A stretch of DNA of 64,000 nt from the NCBI GenBank assembly GCA_020744425.1, contig JAGMUV010000008.1, forward strand, positions 1,860,001 to 1,924,000, written 5' to 3'. Made by a program: the position numbers and the translations under genes. This DNA comes from Dactylonectria macrodidyma (lineage: Eukaryota > Ascomycota > Sordariomycetes > Hypocreales > Nectriaceae). Of this stretch, positions 21,670 to 33,310 are shown piece after piece. How positions within the stretch are numbered: the first letter of the stretch is position 1; every line of letters starts with the position of its first letter. The notes under the pieces were generated by a model. The model did not search any database. It saw only the letters and a program-made list of their open reading frames with translations, and was not told the DNA's origin.

Positions 21670-22730
21670 TTTGGTTGGCTGCGTCGCTCCTGGGCTTGGT
21701 CAAACGGAAGATCGTATCGAGCGCAAGACGGACATGTGAAGCAGGGGACCAAGGCGCGTTATGGCATAATATAGGTTGGCGTGCAAAAAAATGTTTGCAA
21801 GGAATAAAATGTTGCGTAGCTGCCTCGCGAGACGACGATGCTGAATTTGGTCCGGGCAGGTGCCCCACCAAAAAGTTGTATCCCCACCTAAGGAAACGCT
21901 GGATTAGGTACCATGAGAATTGACTCTGCATCTCGAGGGACTTATTTATGACAATGTTTACTTTTATTTAGACAATTTGTTTCATAGTTTAGGTAGTTTT
22001 AGCGTGACTTTTTGTGTGAGGATTGAAAAGATGAGTCAATGGCGCAGGAAGTGACTATTCTGTCCCTAAAGAATACGGTTGTCTCTGATTCCCGCGTAAC
22101 AGTGCTAATTCAGCAAGAAGGCTGTTGATTCCTGTGTATTCCCCGAGGCAGACAAACTTTCAAATGGTTGAGCCATGTTGGCTGAAGTTTACATACCAAG
22201 TATGGAGTAAGGCGGGTTGTGTGTAGAGTTGTGTCGGACTCGTGGCGGGGCAGTCCCGTACTGACAAGGCCGACCCGCACTGTAGCAAATTACCGTAGAG
22301 AGATTTCGCAAAAGAGCAATGACTTCAAATCGGGAGTCTACATCAGTGTGCCGTAAAGTGATAAATCCTGAGATAAGGCTGCAAATACTGTAGGTTACTG
22401 TAGTTTATTGTAAGAAAGTAAGGTGCAGGCACTGTAGCCTAAGTTAGGCAGCGTAGTAAAGAGGGCTGCATAATGCCGTTTGCTGTAGGAAAAAGAGTGT
22501 TACAGCGGACTACAGTGGCTGCAGCCCTGTATTAGGATTTGTGGCACATGGATGTGTACCTGCCAGTTTAAGTTGTTGCACCTGAGTAGACCCACAGGGT
22601 TTCGGTCTCCGATGACGTTTGTCCCTCGTGACAGTCCTCGCCGACGTCGCAAGCGCATTTCGCTCTCTCAACAACCGATATACCCTCGACAGGCCACTGG
22701 AAGGCAGAACTCGTGGCTGCGCTCTTCACA
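21670..22730. promoter_or_regulatory. Divergent intergenic region with an ACTGTAG cluster
   Basis: This 1,061-bp region holds the promoters of the RIX7-like gene (-) and VPS20 (+). Between 22279 and 22516 the word ACTGTAG occurs four times plus once inverted, with a GCTGTAG variant at 22482. No other structure was recognised. The function of the repeated word is unknown. Confidence 0.5.
22279..22516. repeat. Cluster of ACTGTAG words
   Basis: ACTGTAG at 22279, 22387, 22397 and 22431; its complement CTACAGT at 22510; GCTGTAG at 22482. A given 7-mer is expected about once per 16 kb in random sequence, so five in 240 bp is a strong local excess. It may be a protein-binding array or the decayed remains of a repeat. 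Confidence 0.7.
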
Positions 22731-23484
22731 ATGGGGGGGAACTCGAGTAAAGTCACCGCCCAGGACAAGTGAGTATCCGGCTTGCGCCCGTTTCCCTCTC
22801 CTTTGTCTCTGCCTCGTCGCGCTCGTGACCGCCCGTACTGACGCCTACCCCTTCCGCTAGGGCGATCCTGGACATGAAGATCCAGCGCGATAAGCTCCAT
22901 CAGTACCAGCGCCGAGTCACCGTCCTCACAGACAAGGAGACCGATATTGCGAAGCAGATGCTCGCCAAGGGCGACAAGCAGCGCGCCTTGCTGGCCCTGC
23001 GGCGCAAGAAGTACCAGGAGTCCTTGTTGGCGAAAACGGATGCCCAGTTGGAACAGCTCGAGAAGCTGACGTCCAGCGTCGAGTTCGCCCTGATACAAAA
23101 GGACGTTGTCTTTGGACTGCAGCAGGGAACAAAGGTCCTCAAGGAGATACACACCGAGATGGGTGGGATCGAGCACGTGGAGAAGCTCATGGGCGAGACG
23201 GCGGATGCAATCGCATACCAGAAGGTAGGTGCTCCCAAATGCCACCGAGACCCTCGAGAAGCACGCCATACTAATCAACCATGCAGGAAGTCAGCGAAAT
23301 GCTTGGAGGCCGCATATCGAATCAGGATGAGGAAGAGGTGGAAGACGAGCTGGCAGCGCTCGAGGCCGAGATCTCAGGTGAAACGCTCCCCGCTGTGCCG
23401 AATACCGAGTTGCCAGCGCATGCAGAGACCGAACCCGAGGCACAACCCGCACGGGTGAAGCAACCAGCCATGCTGGCGGCATGA
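22731..23484 (+). CDS. VPS20: ESCRT-III subunit Vps20 (CHMP6)
   Basis: Three exons, 22731-22768, 22861-23224 and 23287-23484, encode 199 residues. Introns of 92 and 62 bp have GTGAGT/CTAG and GTAGGT/GCAG ends and keep the frame. The protein starts MGGNSSK, a classic N-myristoylation signal (Gly2, Ser6) that separates Vps20 from the other Snf7-family proteins. A basic helical hairpin follows (KIQRDKLHQYQRRVTVL, KGDKQRALLALRRKKYQ), then an amphipathic core up to about residue 135. The tail is acidic, with SNQDEEEVEDELAALEAEI at roughly 145-163. Family knowledge: Vps20 links ESCRT-II to Snf7 polymerisation on endosomes during multivesicular body sorting. The gene is divergent from the RIX7-like gene and converges on the fructosamine kinase gene 206 bp downstream. 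Confidence 0.94.
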
Positions 23485-23690
23485 GCCTTATAGTTTCTTG
23501 CACCATGTTTTCTCCTGCATTTTTGGATTCTCGAGGAGTCATTGCATTTTCTGGCGAGGTACCGGTCGATTACTTAGAGATACTACATACACAGCGATCA
23601 CGATGGAGGCGTCGAGGCATTTATACGTCATGGGGTTGATGAATTCTCAATCTCAAACCACTTGTTCTATTGCTCTATTCTACGAGCCGC

Positions 23691-24882
23691 TCAGCCTCCG
23701 TATTTGGAGATGAGCTTCCGCATAATGGACATTGCTCCTCCGCGATACCCACCTCCAAACATGGCATAGTGATTCAAGTGGTGGTATCTGTGAGGGCTTC
23801 AGCAAATCAATTTTCAGTTAGTATACCCTGGGAGACACCTACAGCTCATACAACTTTAGGCGGTCGTCCCACTCTGCCACCGGCTCGGCCTTGGGCATCA
23901 GCTTGTTATACTCATCCCAGAAGTGCGAACTATAGCCACCAAACATTCTCATGATGCCCAGCTCGTACTCGGAGTGTCCATACACGACGGCTGGATCGTA
24001 TACGACTTCCTCGCACCCCCCAAGGCCGGCGATCTGACCCCGCGAGTGGTTCCCGCTCCACAAATCGCCATGAATGACGACTGGAACGATGTCCTTGATA
24101 ATGTCGTCACCAATGAGTCTAGGAACCACCTTGCTCGCCACCGACTCCACGGCCTGGTCTAATTCCGCGTCAGAGCCATTGTTCAGAACTGCTTTTCTCA
24201 CGATCCAACGAAGACGGTTGTCCGCATAAAACTCGGCCCACGAGGTCTTGAATGAGTTGTTCTGGTCTGTCGAGCCGCAGCAGGTCGAGATGGGGAACCC
24301 AAAAACGGGTCTGTCTTGGCCATCCGGGACGGGCGCTGGAGTGGAGTGAAGCTGTGCGAGCTTCTCGGCAAAGGAGCGCTGGGAGCCGCCGGGGGCGGAA
24401 GAGCCTAGGTCGAGGAAGTCGGTCGCGAGGAAGAACTTGTTTGCAGCGGACAGGGCGCCGTGGGCGTAGGATTGAGGGCAGAAGTTGGGGACGGTGTCGT
24501 GGATGGCGTTGAGGGAGGCGTGTTCGCCTGAGAGAGTTAGTTGATATCTAGAAGCGGGTGAGTGATGAATAGAGTGGTTTTGATGAGAGAGAGGGCGCAA
24601 AGTGGTGATGGTATGATATCCAATGGTCAGATCAGACATCATGAGATGGGTGGTGGGAGTAAGCATGAGATGGACTGAAGTCAATAGCTACGCACCACGA
24701 AACATAACCTTAGCTTCTTTTCCCGCGCCCGTCTTGACGAAATAGTTGACCTCCTTCCCGTCTACTTTGGATGACAGCTTGAACGTGGAAGAGAAGCCCG
24801 AGCCGCCGTGAGAATTCATTTCGCTATTGGCGGGGTCCAGCCTAAGAGCCTCAAGAAGCGCCGGGTCGACGCTGGCCGCCAT
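23691..24882 (-). CDS. Fructosamine/ketosamine-3-kinase family protein
   Basis: Three exons on the minus strand, 24882-24696, 24527-23843 and 23787-23691, encode 322 residues. The introns are 168 and 55 bp; both restore conserved sequence (VMFRGEHASL, and LYELYHHLNHYAMFGGGY). Kinase-like signatures are visible: a glycine-rich NSHGGSGFSSTFKL near 23-36, the ATP-site lysine K50 in YFVKT, E64 in FRGEHASL, and the catalytic loop VVIHGDLWSGN. The downstream EVVYDPAVVYGHSEYELG carries the metal-binding Asp. Family knowledge: these enzymes phosphorylate ketosamine adducts on glycated proteins at O3, which then break down and free the lysine. The Met at 24882 is preferred over one 14 codons upstream because it precedes the family's usual start by the expected distance. 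It converges on VPS20. Confidence 0.92.
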
Positions 24883-25918
24883 GTTTGCGACGCGAAAAGA
24901 GATCGAGTTGATTGCCGAATTCAAGTGTTGTTGAACAAATGCAGATCGAAAATCGCCGAGTCGCTGATGGATTCAACGGGTCGCGCAGCATTTATTGTGT
25001 ATTTCTTGGGTTCCTACCGAACGTAAGGCTGGGATGTTGTTTCTGAGTGGGATGAGGTGACGTCAAAAGCCTAGGATTACTAAAGAGAGTGAGGCGGCAG
25101 ATGGATTGGAAAGCCTTATGAGAGCGCATGGACTGCACAGCGCACCGAAAGGCGCGTTCAAAATCAGGGTAAGCGAATAGAAATTTGAATCGTCATGAAC
25201 CGGCTGTGCTTTTCATGTTGAATGTTGCATTATCGTTTGCTTCATTCATGCGACGCAAGGATCCTGTGAGGAGGGAGTCTTGTCGCTTCATCCGCCTGGT
25301 GTTATTACCGGGATCGAATTACATCTTCTCGGAGCTCGTCTCCACTCCGGCGCCGGAGACCATCTCCACTGTAAATCCTGGCTCTTGCTGCCTTTCATCG
25401 TCTCGGCCGCTGCATCGGCCACCGAGTCCCTCGTCCGAAGAGCCGGTGGGACCGCAACGCAAGGTGAGAGCGAGACGGATGGTCAGTGAGATGAGAGAAC
25501 AGGGCGTGCAAGGTCAGGTCAGCGCGAAACACGGAGCCTTTCCGGTCGCAGCCTGACCGGGAGATGGGTCCCAGCGCGCTACGGCCCTGATCCCAGCAAT
25601 CAGAGCAGTTTGATTTCATGGCAGGCATCACATCAAATGGCAAAACAAAAGCGAGTGTTGTGTGAGCCACACTGCTTCTGGGCAGATAGTGGTTGAATGT
25701 GGTGTGTATTTTGGTGTGTACCTCCTAAAAATGAATCCCTTTTTCCATCGTTGTGGAATTTTCCTCTTTCCCCTATAAAAAAATAACGCCAGGCTCGCAA
25801 GAGATCGTAAAAAACAGCATCAGATGCGGGTATAAATGTGTGCGTTGTGTGCAGCAAAGCAATGCTGTGTTTGCTGAAAGTGTGATATTAAATCAACTTA
25901 TCAAGACCGTCATCGCTT
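24883..25918. other. Intergenic upstream of the ketosamine kinase gene
   Basis: It holds the kinase promoter and the 3' region of the small minus-strand gene that follows. No further gene is supported. Confidence 0.5.
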
Positions 25919-26203
25919 TTACTGCTTGACATGCTCGACGTGGGTCGATGTGGTCACCGTGGAGGCGCTACCTATGGAAGCACTGTCCGACGAGTCGGTG
26001 GAGCGTAGACTGCCGGTGCGAGGATCCATGGGTTGTGATGTTGACGAAACGTAGGAGTAGGTATAGGAGTAAGATGAGCTGCCGTGAGACGCGGAGTGCG
26101 TGCCGACGTTGTAGCATGAGGCGCAGGGACAGGCAGAGGTGTTGTTGATGGGAGGAGGGGGAGCGCAGTGGCGAGCGAACCAACTCTTCTTTCCGGAAGG
26201 CAT
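25919..26203 (-). CDS. Small Ser/Tyr-rich protein with a CPCASC motif
   Basis: One uninterrupted frame of 94 residues on the minus strand. It begins MPSGKKSWFARHCAPPPPINN and has four cysteines: C13, then C25, C27 and C30 in ACPCASC, a spacing that could bind a metal. The remainder is rich in Ser, Thr and Tyr (SSSYSYTYSYVSS) and probably disordered. There is no signal peptide or membrane span. Gene structure supports it: a TATAAAT box lies about 205 bp upstream of the start codon, followed by a C/A-rich, G-poor leader of the kind seen before well-expressed fungal genes, and the start sits in ATCATGCC. I recognise no family. It could be a stress- or development-induced small protein, but that is only a guess from the promoter type. 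Confidence 0.6.
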   Translation of the reverse strand: MPSGKKSWFARHCAPPPPINNTSACPCASCYNVGTHSASHGSSSYSYTYSYVSSTSQPMDPRTGSLRSTDSSDSASIGSASTVTTSTHVEHVKQ

Positions 26204-29200
26204 GATGATGCTGTTGAGGGTTGGGTATTTGACGAAGGGATTTGTTGGTATGGTGACGAGAGAGTGTCGCTGAGAGGAGCAGTGAGGGAGTGTTGAAGTA
26301 GTGGTGGTGGTGTGTGTTGATGACCGTGGACGACGAGTGGAAGCCGTAGATGGAGATGAGATGATGATTATATGGTGTATGACAGAATATAGTGCTCTGT
26401 GGGCTTGATTTATACTGCTCTTGTATGCTCTGACTCAGAAACAACTCGGGATGGCCTCAAGTTGGAGAGGGCAGCCCCTGGGTATTTATGTTTCTCCTCA
26501 CATCCTCGGTCTTCATGCTTCCCCCTGCGAACAAGCAAAGCCCAACAACGAGACCCATGTGGGACCCCCTTGCAGCAGCGAGCTCGAAGCAGGTCGAAAA
26601 AGTCACCATCCCGAGCTTGGACGCCATATGCACGCTGGACAGTCTCGGAACGCCTCTTCCTGCGGACACTTTCTTCTTAATACGCAACGAAGACGCCTTG
26701 TGGGGAACGAAGGCCCTCTGCTGTGGGGGGTTTATGAGTCCCCCTGCTGGCCGGATCGTGGGACCTTGGGCCTGTCTGCTGGTTGGGCCTTTGCGGTCGG
26801 TCTGGCAGTGCCTGCTGGGAAAATGGCCACAGAAACACGACCCCCCCTGGTATTTCCGCTGTCCGAAGTCGACCGAAAGACGTCCGGACGGGGACCCTTT
26901 TCTGTGACAGAAGTCGCCCCCCGGCGTGTGTCGTTTTTTCGTCTTTTCGTCACGGCTTTTTGCAGTAGAAAATTTCCTTCTTCAAGTTGCAGAGAACTTG
27001 GCCTCCTGCCCTTTCGGTCCCCTGGACGGCACAGGGTGACGCCGTCCGCATGATCATGGTCCGGTTTCCCCTCCTTTCCTCATCTCCATTTCCCCGCGTT
27101 TTGCCAGCTGTGTCCTGTCAGCCAAGCCAGCCAAGACCCGACCAGCAGCGGTGCCCGCGCCTCTGAGCAGCAGCAATAGCAGCCATTGAAAAATTCAAGC
27201 GCTTAGGGGCCGCAGGGGTGGTCGAGGGCATGGTTAGATGGTTGGATTCATGCATGAAGGGTGAAGAGGTGAAAGGGTGAGCGGGATGGACGCATCAACG
27301 GCTGTGGCTGGTGCTTGCAGTGCAGGGGCTTGAACAAGTGGCGTCTCGTTTACACCCAGCTTGGTTTGGCTTGCAGAGGTGAGTTGAGTAAGCGTATGAG
27401 CATAGATGCGTATTGCTTTGGTACTTCGTGTGTGATGTCACCTCCCGCCATCTAGATTTGTTGTGCCATATTGTGCCCAAACTCGTATCGCTTCAACGCA
27501 TCTTCATCTCATCCCATGCCATGTCTATCTCCTTCTCGGTGCTGTGTCGGCATTCGCAAAGTCGTCATCACGCTTTGCCCGTCCCCCCATCCTCGCTACG
27601 TACTCTTCTCACCTCCCAAAGCGGATGCGGCTCCCTCTAAAACCTCGCCATGACGCTTCCAAAGTGGAGCTGGCAATCGCCAACCGTCCTGTGTCCGACG
27701 CAATTCCCGTCGATGAGCCTCCATCTCCACCGCGGATCATCACCGAGACACCAGCGTACCCACTCAATTCCTCTGGTCGCCACAAATCCAGGAACTGACC
27801 AGGCCTCACGGCCGCCCCTATTGGCCCCAGGGAGTCCTTATCCCGTGTGCCGGATCAGCCCGGACTTCCGAAGTCGCTGAATTTTTCTCTTTTTCTTAAT
27901 CTTTTGCATGGTTTGCGCAGGGAACCGCAGCGGGAACGGCTTTGAGACCCATTCCAAGGGTTCCTGGGATCCATCGAAGTCAGGAGATATGGATTCTAGC
28001 GTAAGGACCACATTTACCAGTGTTGACCATTCAGCCACGTTGGAATAACCGAGGATAAAAAAAGAGTCGAAGATGGATGAATCTTGGGGGTCAGAAGCGA
28101 GCCCAGATTGTGGTTGTCCTGGCAAGCTTCGCGTAGAGTGATGGAGACGTTCAACTATCAACCTCGAAAGGCGTGTAAGGCGTGAGGCTGACATTAAATG
28201 CCGTGCAGCCACAGCTCCAAACCTTGAACTGCGCCACACATGCACCTGATGGCATCTTGAAATGTGGCTGGTGCGGCTTGAGGCTGAACTTGAGGCTCAA
28301 CTCTGCAAGCCACTACCAGCGCACTAAGACGGTACGTACTTTTTATTATTAGTTCCGTTTGGTGGTCATCATTGAAGATTGAGGAGCCCGAGCTTGGCCT
28401 TCATCAACTGACCCATGACATGAACTGCATCCTTTTCAATGCAAACGTCTGATGACCAGAAAGAAAAAATTTGCTAGGCTTTCCTATCAGCTGCTCTCGC
28501 CTCGACTCTTGCATAGCATGATTCTCATTTCTATGTACGATCCAGTTATATGTACATACTCTCGTCACATCGAAAACCCGCTCTTGCAGTTGTCACCCCA
28601 TTCGAGGACCCTCCCCTGTGCTGCAGCACTGCAGTGTTGAAGTCGCTGCTCCCTTCCGCCCGAACATTCACAATAGCCGACCAGAACCGACCACCACCCT
28701 CATATCGCCCGTCCCCTCGAAACTTCACGACCTATACCTAGCGCATTTCATATATATGGACTGAAGAATTCTTGCTCACATTTTTATGTCGTTTATGAAA
28801 GAATCTTGGAGTCGTATACGCTCTCCGCATTCACTCCCATTCTACATCCTCTCCGCGGGGCAATTCCTGCAGGTGTGCACACCATCTCCTCATGGTCATG
28901 GCCTCCTTCGTTCAACCTTGATCTCGGCCAGGGTTGTTGCCACCGTGCCATTCTGGCCATTCCCTTCCTCCCTTTCTCTTTTTGTTCTTTGCCGTTCTCT
29001 ATTGCCGCTGGGGCACGGCGGACGTACAAGCGGACGTAGACCAGGAATGTCACTTGTCTCGTCTGGCCAAGAAAGTGCTAACCGACCTCTCACCCAATCC
29101 GAACTGGGCAGGCCAGCGACAAAACCACTCAACCCGGCTTCATCCCCGCGTCCTCTCCGCCCGGCTGAGGGGAGATGGGTGAGATTGGCGCGGCATCTTC

Positions 29201-29646
29201 GCATTCGTACTCGAAAAACGAGGGGAAAAGTGCGGAGAATCTGCAGGCCATGCTCTGACAAACAGGGTATAAACGCCGTCACGGGACACAATGACCTTCA
29301 ATGGCTCCTACGGCCCAATGGAAGGCCATCACATTCCGGAATCGAGCGAGTATTGAGACCCCGGAAGCAAAAAAGTCATGGAAACATGGAACCGTATTGT
29401 TTGAGGCCAGACCGCCTATCCATCTATCGACCCATTGATGCATTTCGGTCCTCCTCGCTTCGCGAGTCCAGGTTGAACGATGCATGCTAAATTAAACAGA
29501 AATCCCCGTTCCCCCGCCTCTGGAATGCTCTTCCATAGGCGCCGGAGCCTGGTTCTGAATCTTCGCAGAATCTCAGACTCCACCCCCGCGAAAATATTAC
29601 ACCGCAATGCCTTTATCCCTTCCCCCGTCTAACCATATTGCATTCT
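26204..29646. other. Gene-poor region between the small Cys protein gene and LSC2
   Basis: About 3.4 kb. The right-hand part is the 3' side of LSC2 and the left-hand part the promoter of the small gene. Open frames such as 27463-27798 (+) and 28786-29490 (+) are compositionally unremarkable and match nothing I know. Non-coding RNA cannot be judged from sequence alone. Confidence 0.45.
26408..26414 (-). promoter_or_regulatory. TATA box of the small Cys-containing protein gene
   Basis: TATAAAT on the minus strand, 205 bp upstream of the start codon at 26203. The DNA between is C/A-rich leader-like sequence. Confidence 0.5.
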
Positions 29647-31247
29647 TTAGATACCCAGAGTGAACTCGACACCGACATCGATGTCACGAGCTGCGATTGC
29701 GTTAGCGTCTGACACACACATACTTCTGCTGGGCGAACCACCCGCAATTTGGCGAGGAGCAACTTACCCAACTTGACGACCTTGGACAGCTGCACAGCCT
29801 TCTCGGCAGCGCTTTGTAGGTCATCGATGGAGAAGATCTTGAGACCAGAATCGTTGATGAGCTGGTGAGCCTCGTTGACGTTGGTACCCTGGAGACGGGC
29901 GATGATGGGGATCTTGAGGTTCATGCTCTCGACGGTCTTGATGAGGCCAGTGGCGATGGCATCGCAGCGGACGATGCCACCGAAGATGTTGACGAAGATG
30001 GCAGTGACCTTAGAATCGCTGGTGATGAGCTCGAAAGCCTCACGGATAGCGGCAGGAGTAGCACCGCCACCGACATCGAGGAAGTTGGCGGGCTGACCGC
30101 CGTTCAACTTGATGATGTCCATGGTGGCCATGGCGAGACCGGCACCGTTGACGAGGCAGCCAATATCACCGTCGAGCTTGATGAAGTTGAGGCCGGACTC
30201 GGCGGCGCGGACCTCATCGGCGTCCTCCTGGGTGGTATCACGCCACTCGAAGACCTCCTTCTGGCGGAATTCGGCGTTGTCGTCGAAACCGAACTTGGCG
30301 TCCATGCACAGGACCTGGTGGTCGGAGGTCTCGGAAAGAGGGTTAATTTCGATCTGGGTGGAGTCCTTCTCGACGAAGATCTTGTAGAGCTTCTGGATGG
30401 TCTCCTTGGCATCCTCGATGCACTGCTCGCTGAAGCCGAGCTTAGTAGAGATATCGAGGGCAATCTCGTCAGTCACGCCGACATTGATATCGATGTAGTG
30501 GGTGTTGATGGCGTCGGGGTTTTCCTTAGCAACGGTCTCGATGTCCATACCGCCCTGGGATGAGGACACAATGACGGGGCCCTGGGTAGCACGATCCATG
30601 AGAATGGCGAGGTAGAACTCGCGGCGAACGAACTTGCGCTCGCAAATGTAGACGGAACTGCACAAACGACCCTCAGAGCCAGTCTGCTTGGTGACGAGGT
30701 TGTGGCCAATCATCTGCTCGGCGAACATCTCAGCCTCATGGGGAGAGTAGATGACGCGAACACCACCCTTGAGGCCGTTGGTGAAAGTGCCCTTTCCACG
30801 GCCACCAGCGAGGACCTGAGCCTTGATGACCATATCCTCGGTGCCGATTTGCTGGGCGACCTGGCGGGCCTCAGCAGCCGTCGTAGCGTTGGCACCCTTG
30901 GGGACGCCGACGCCATACTGTTGACATCATCGGTGGTTAGCAACTGGGAAGGGTCCATGGCAGGGTTTAGATAGGAGATAGGAGAGTCGTCATGGGTAAG
31001 GAAAGGCCTTACCTGTCGCAGGAGGTCGGCGGAGAGGTACTCGTGAATGCTCAGAGCCCGTCGTTGTTGAGCAATGCCGGGGAATCTGACAGCGGGAGCG
31101 ACCTGGAACTGTTGGCGGGCAAAGAGTCAGCGATGAGGTTCTGTAAAGTCGCATCGGCGGTCGAGGCAAAATCAAGCTTGGCGTGGGCCGTACCTTGGAG
31201 GCGTTGAGGGCCGAAGCCATGGTGCGACTGCGACCGATGCTGAACAT
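29647..31247 (-). CDS. LSC2: Succinate--CoA ligase (ADP-forming) beta subunit, mitochondrial
   Basis: Four exons on the minus strand, 31247-31194, 31108-31013, 30917-29768 and 29690-29647, encode 447 residues. The introns are 85, 95 and 77 bp, the last with a GCTAAC branch site. Exon 1 (MFSIGRSRTMASALNASK) plus part of exon 2 form a basic mitochondrial presequence; the mature enzyme begins around LSIHEYLSADLLRQYGVGVP. The ATP-grasp domain covers about 45-260 (MVIKAQVLAGGRGKG, EINPLSET). The C-terminal ligase domain carries NFLDVGGGATPAAIREAF and IFVNIFGGIVRCDAIATG, both family hallmarks. The 14-codon last exon gives ARDIDVGVEFTLGI. Family knowledge: with the alpha chain it converts succinyl-CoA, ADP and phosphate to succinate, CoA and ATP in the TCA cycle. 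Confidence 0.97.
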
Positions 31248-32797
31248 GATGGGCGACGTAGAGGGGAGACGGGGAAGAGGGAAGAGAGAAGAGGAGGTCT
31301 GAGGCGTCTTTTAGTTGCGTGAGAGTCGCAAGCAATGAGGATATAGAGGATGAGGGAGGAATTTCGGAGGCGAATGGACCACGAGAGCAAAGCTGTCCCA
31401 AGCTGGAGACGCCGCTTAATCAGGAAACGGCTTTCCTCTGGTGACCGACCCAGCAGGCCCCGAGGCCCAGCATAGAAGCCCCCAAAATGCCCCAAAATGC
31501 CCCAAAACCCCCCCAGGTGGCCCCCGTCCTGGCACGGGATTTGTCGGGCCAGGGCAAGGCGGGCGGAAAAAGTTTTTGGCCGAGGCGGTTTGGCGCAAGG
31601 TGAGTGGCCAGCCGCGGGGGGTTCGTTAACCGGGGAGCCGACCTGTGACGACAATGGGGCAGGGGAGGGGGGACCTGGCACACTGGAACTGCAAGTTTCT
31701 CAAGTTGCCGCCGCAGTTCCAGTTCCAGCAGCATATTTTCAGGTTTGACTGGGCAATGAGAGACGCTGAGGTGTATGCAAGTGACGCTCACAATGCCACG
31801 GCTAGCCGTTCAAGTTTAACGGTGTGCGTGCGTCTTTGGGGCTAGCGAGCTCGGTGTGTGGTGACAGCCTCCATCTTTGACTAAGAACAAGGGCTTCCTT
31901 CACCTTTCGTCTATGGATGCTGCTCGTCTCCAATGTACGAACCCTGCCTCTGGCTTCTCAACCTCTCAAGCCCATCTCGCCTCGTCGACCTCGCCTGATC
32001 TCTCCTTATCATATTCCCCCTTCCTCCCTGCTGCAAATCTCAGTCCCGCCATCCTCGGTTTCCAAACTCCCGCCAACCTGCCCATGATGGAGGCAGCTTG
32101 CATATGGCCGCGCCCACTATTAGCAACCGCCTAGCCCCATCGGGCAACCCTCCCCCCTCTCCCCTGTGCCGGCATAACACCACCGAGGCCACGGCGAGGG
32201 CGGAAACCCCGATATTTATTTGCCCCGAGACGCCGGTGATGGAAGTCCGGGTCCCTGCTTCGAAGAGCGTAGAGTTTCGATGGGGGCCGCAAGTTGTGAC
32301 CGAATCGAAATGTGTGAATGGCTGCTTCGTTTTCGCGCCCAAGGGCTACTACGTAAATACTCGTCCTCCGTTTTGCGAGTTGCGCCGGGTTTCGGCTACG
32401 CATGGGCGTCCTTGTCCGACCAGTTCAGCATGGCTCCACACGGACCGACCAGACTGCACGTTGGAGGAGTTTCCGTCATGTCATTCAATTCATCGACGGG
32501 GGTTCAGACTGAAACGGGCGGCTCTGTGGCTAGAGCATATCTCTAAGAGGACCAAGGAGCGGATTGCCTTTTGGCATGTGGCCTGCTAAATGCCATCATC
32601 GCCTCACCTCATACGTTTGTTATCTTACACCGCCGCGGACTCGATATTGTCCGCATGTCAGAACTCGTAGCATATGTACACATGCTAAATCCCTCGGCCA
32701 GAGGATTCAGTCTCTCATTCTCATAGGCCCTTACTAGATGCAACGAGTTAACCCATGATACCCTAACCCAGTCCATGCCCTCTGAGCTACCCTTCCT
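31248..32797. other. Intergenic between LSC2 and the alkyltransferase gene
   Basis: It contains the LSC2 promoter, with a short CCCCAAAATG tandem repeat 230 bp upstream of the start. A 163-codon plus-strand frame at 32098-32589 has no recognisable features and is not called. One TACTACGTA motif lies at 32347. Confidence 0.5.
31481..31510. repeat. CCCAAAATGC tandem repeat
   Basis: Two perfect 10-bp copies plus a partial third, in the LSC2 upstream region. Confidence 0.75.
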
Positions 32798-33310
32798 TCA
32801 TTCCTCTCTTACGAACCCACTAAACGGTGTTCCAAGCACCTTGCCCTTGCCATCAAGCCTGATCCCCTCGCCCCTCAACAACTTCTTCTTCTCGTCAATC
32901 GTGATTCCCTCGCCATCCCTTGGCCACTTGCCCTTGAACCCGCCCAGGGCGCCGCCCGTCGCTACTACGCGGTGGCACGGCACTTCTGGGGCGAACGGGT
33001 TGCGCCGTAGCGCGTTGCCCACCGCCCGTGGAGACGACTCGAGATATGCCGCCAGCAGGCCGTAGGTGGTAAAGTGGCCCTGCGGGATCTGACACAGGGC
33101 CGTCCACACGCGCTTCTCGAACGGCGTGCGCTGGGATGCCGCGATGCGGGCGAGCTGTGGGTGCATGCAGATGGGGAAGTGCGGAGGAATGGACGAGGGT
33201 TCACTCGGTGCAGTTGGTTGTGATTGTGATTCTAAAGTGCAAGTCTTAGATATCTTGGACTTGACCTCCTCGGCGGGATCCTCAAGACGTCGTTTTATCC
33301 CTGCTAGCAT
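32798..33310 (-). CDS. MGT1: O6-alkylguanine-DNA alkyltransferase (MGMT)
   Basis: A single exon on the minus strand encodes 170 residues. The active-site segment PCHRV is present with the acceptor cysteine at position 112, preceded by RAVGNALRRNPF, the helix-turn-helix/active-site layout of the family. Other family marks are TPFEKRVWTALCQIPQGHFTTYG (about 62-84) and GFKGKWPR after the active site. The first 48 residues are low in conservation; a start at M49 (MHPQLARIA) is possible and would give a more typical compact protein. Family knowledge: this suicide enzyme transfers alkyl groups from O6-guanine in DNA to its own cysteine, directly reversing mutagenic alkylation. It sits between LSC2 and ISA1 on the same strand but is transcribed separately. 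Confidence 0.94.
   Translation of the reverse strand: MLAGIKRRLEDPAEEVKSKISKTCTLESQSQPTAPSEPSSIPPHFPICMHPQLARIAASQRTPFEKRVWTALCQIPQGHFTTYGLLAAYLESSPRAVGNALRRNPFAPEVPCHRVVATGGALGGFKGKWPRDGEGITIDEKKKLLRGEGIRLDGKGKVLGTPFSGFVREE

Noticed and set aside
32098..32589. 163-codon plus-strand frame between LSC2 and the alkyltransferase gene
   Set aside because: It lacks family resemblance, and its composition looks like out-of-frame intergenic DNA.
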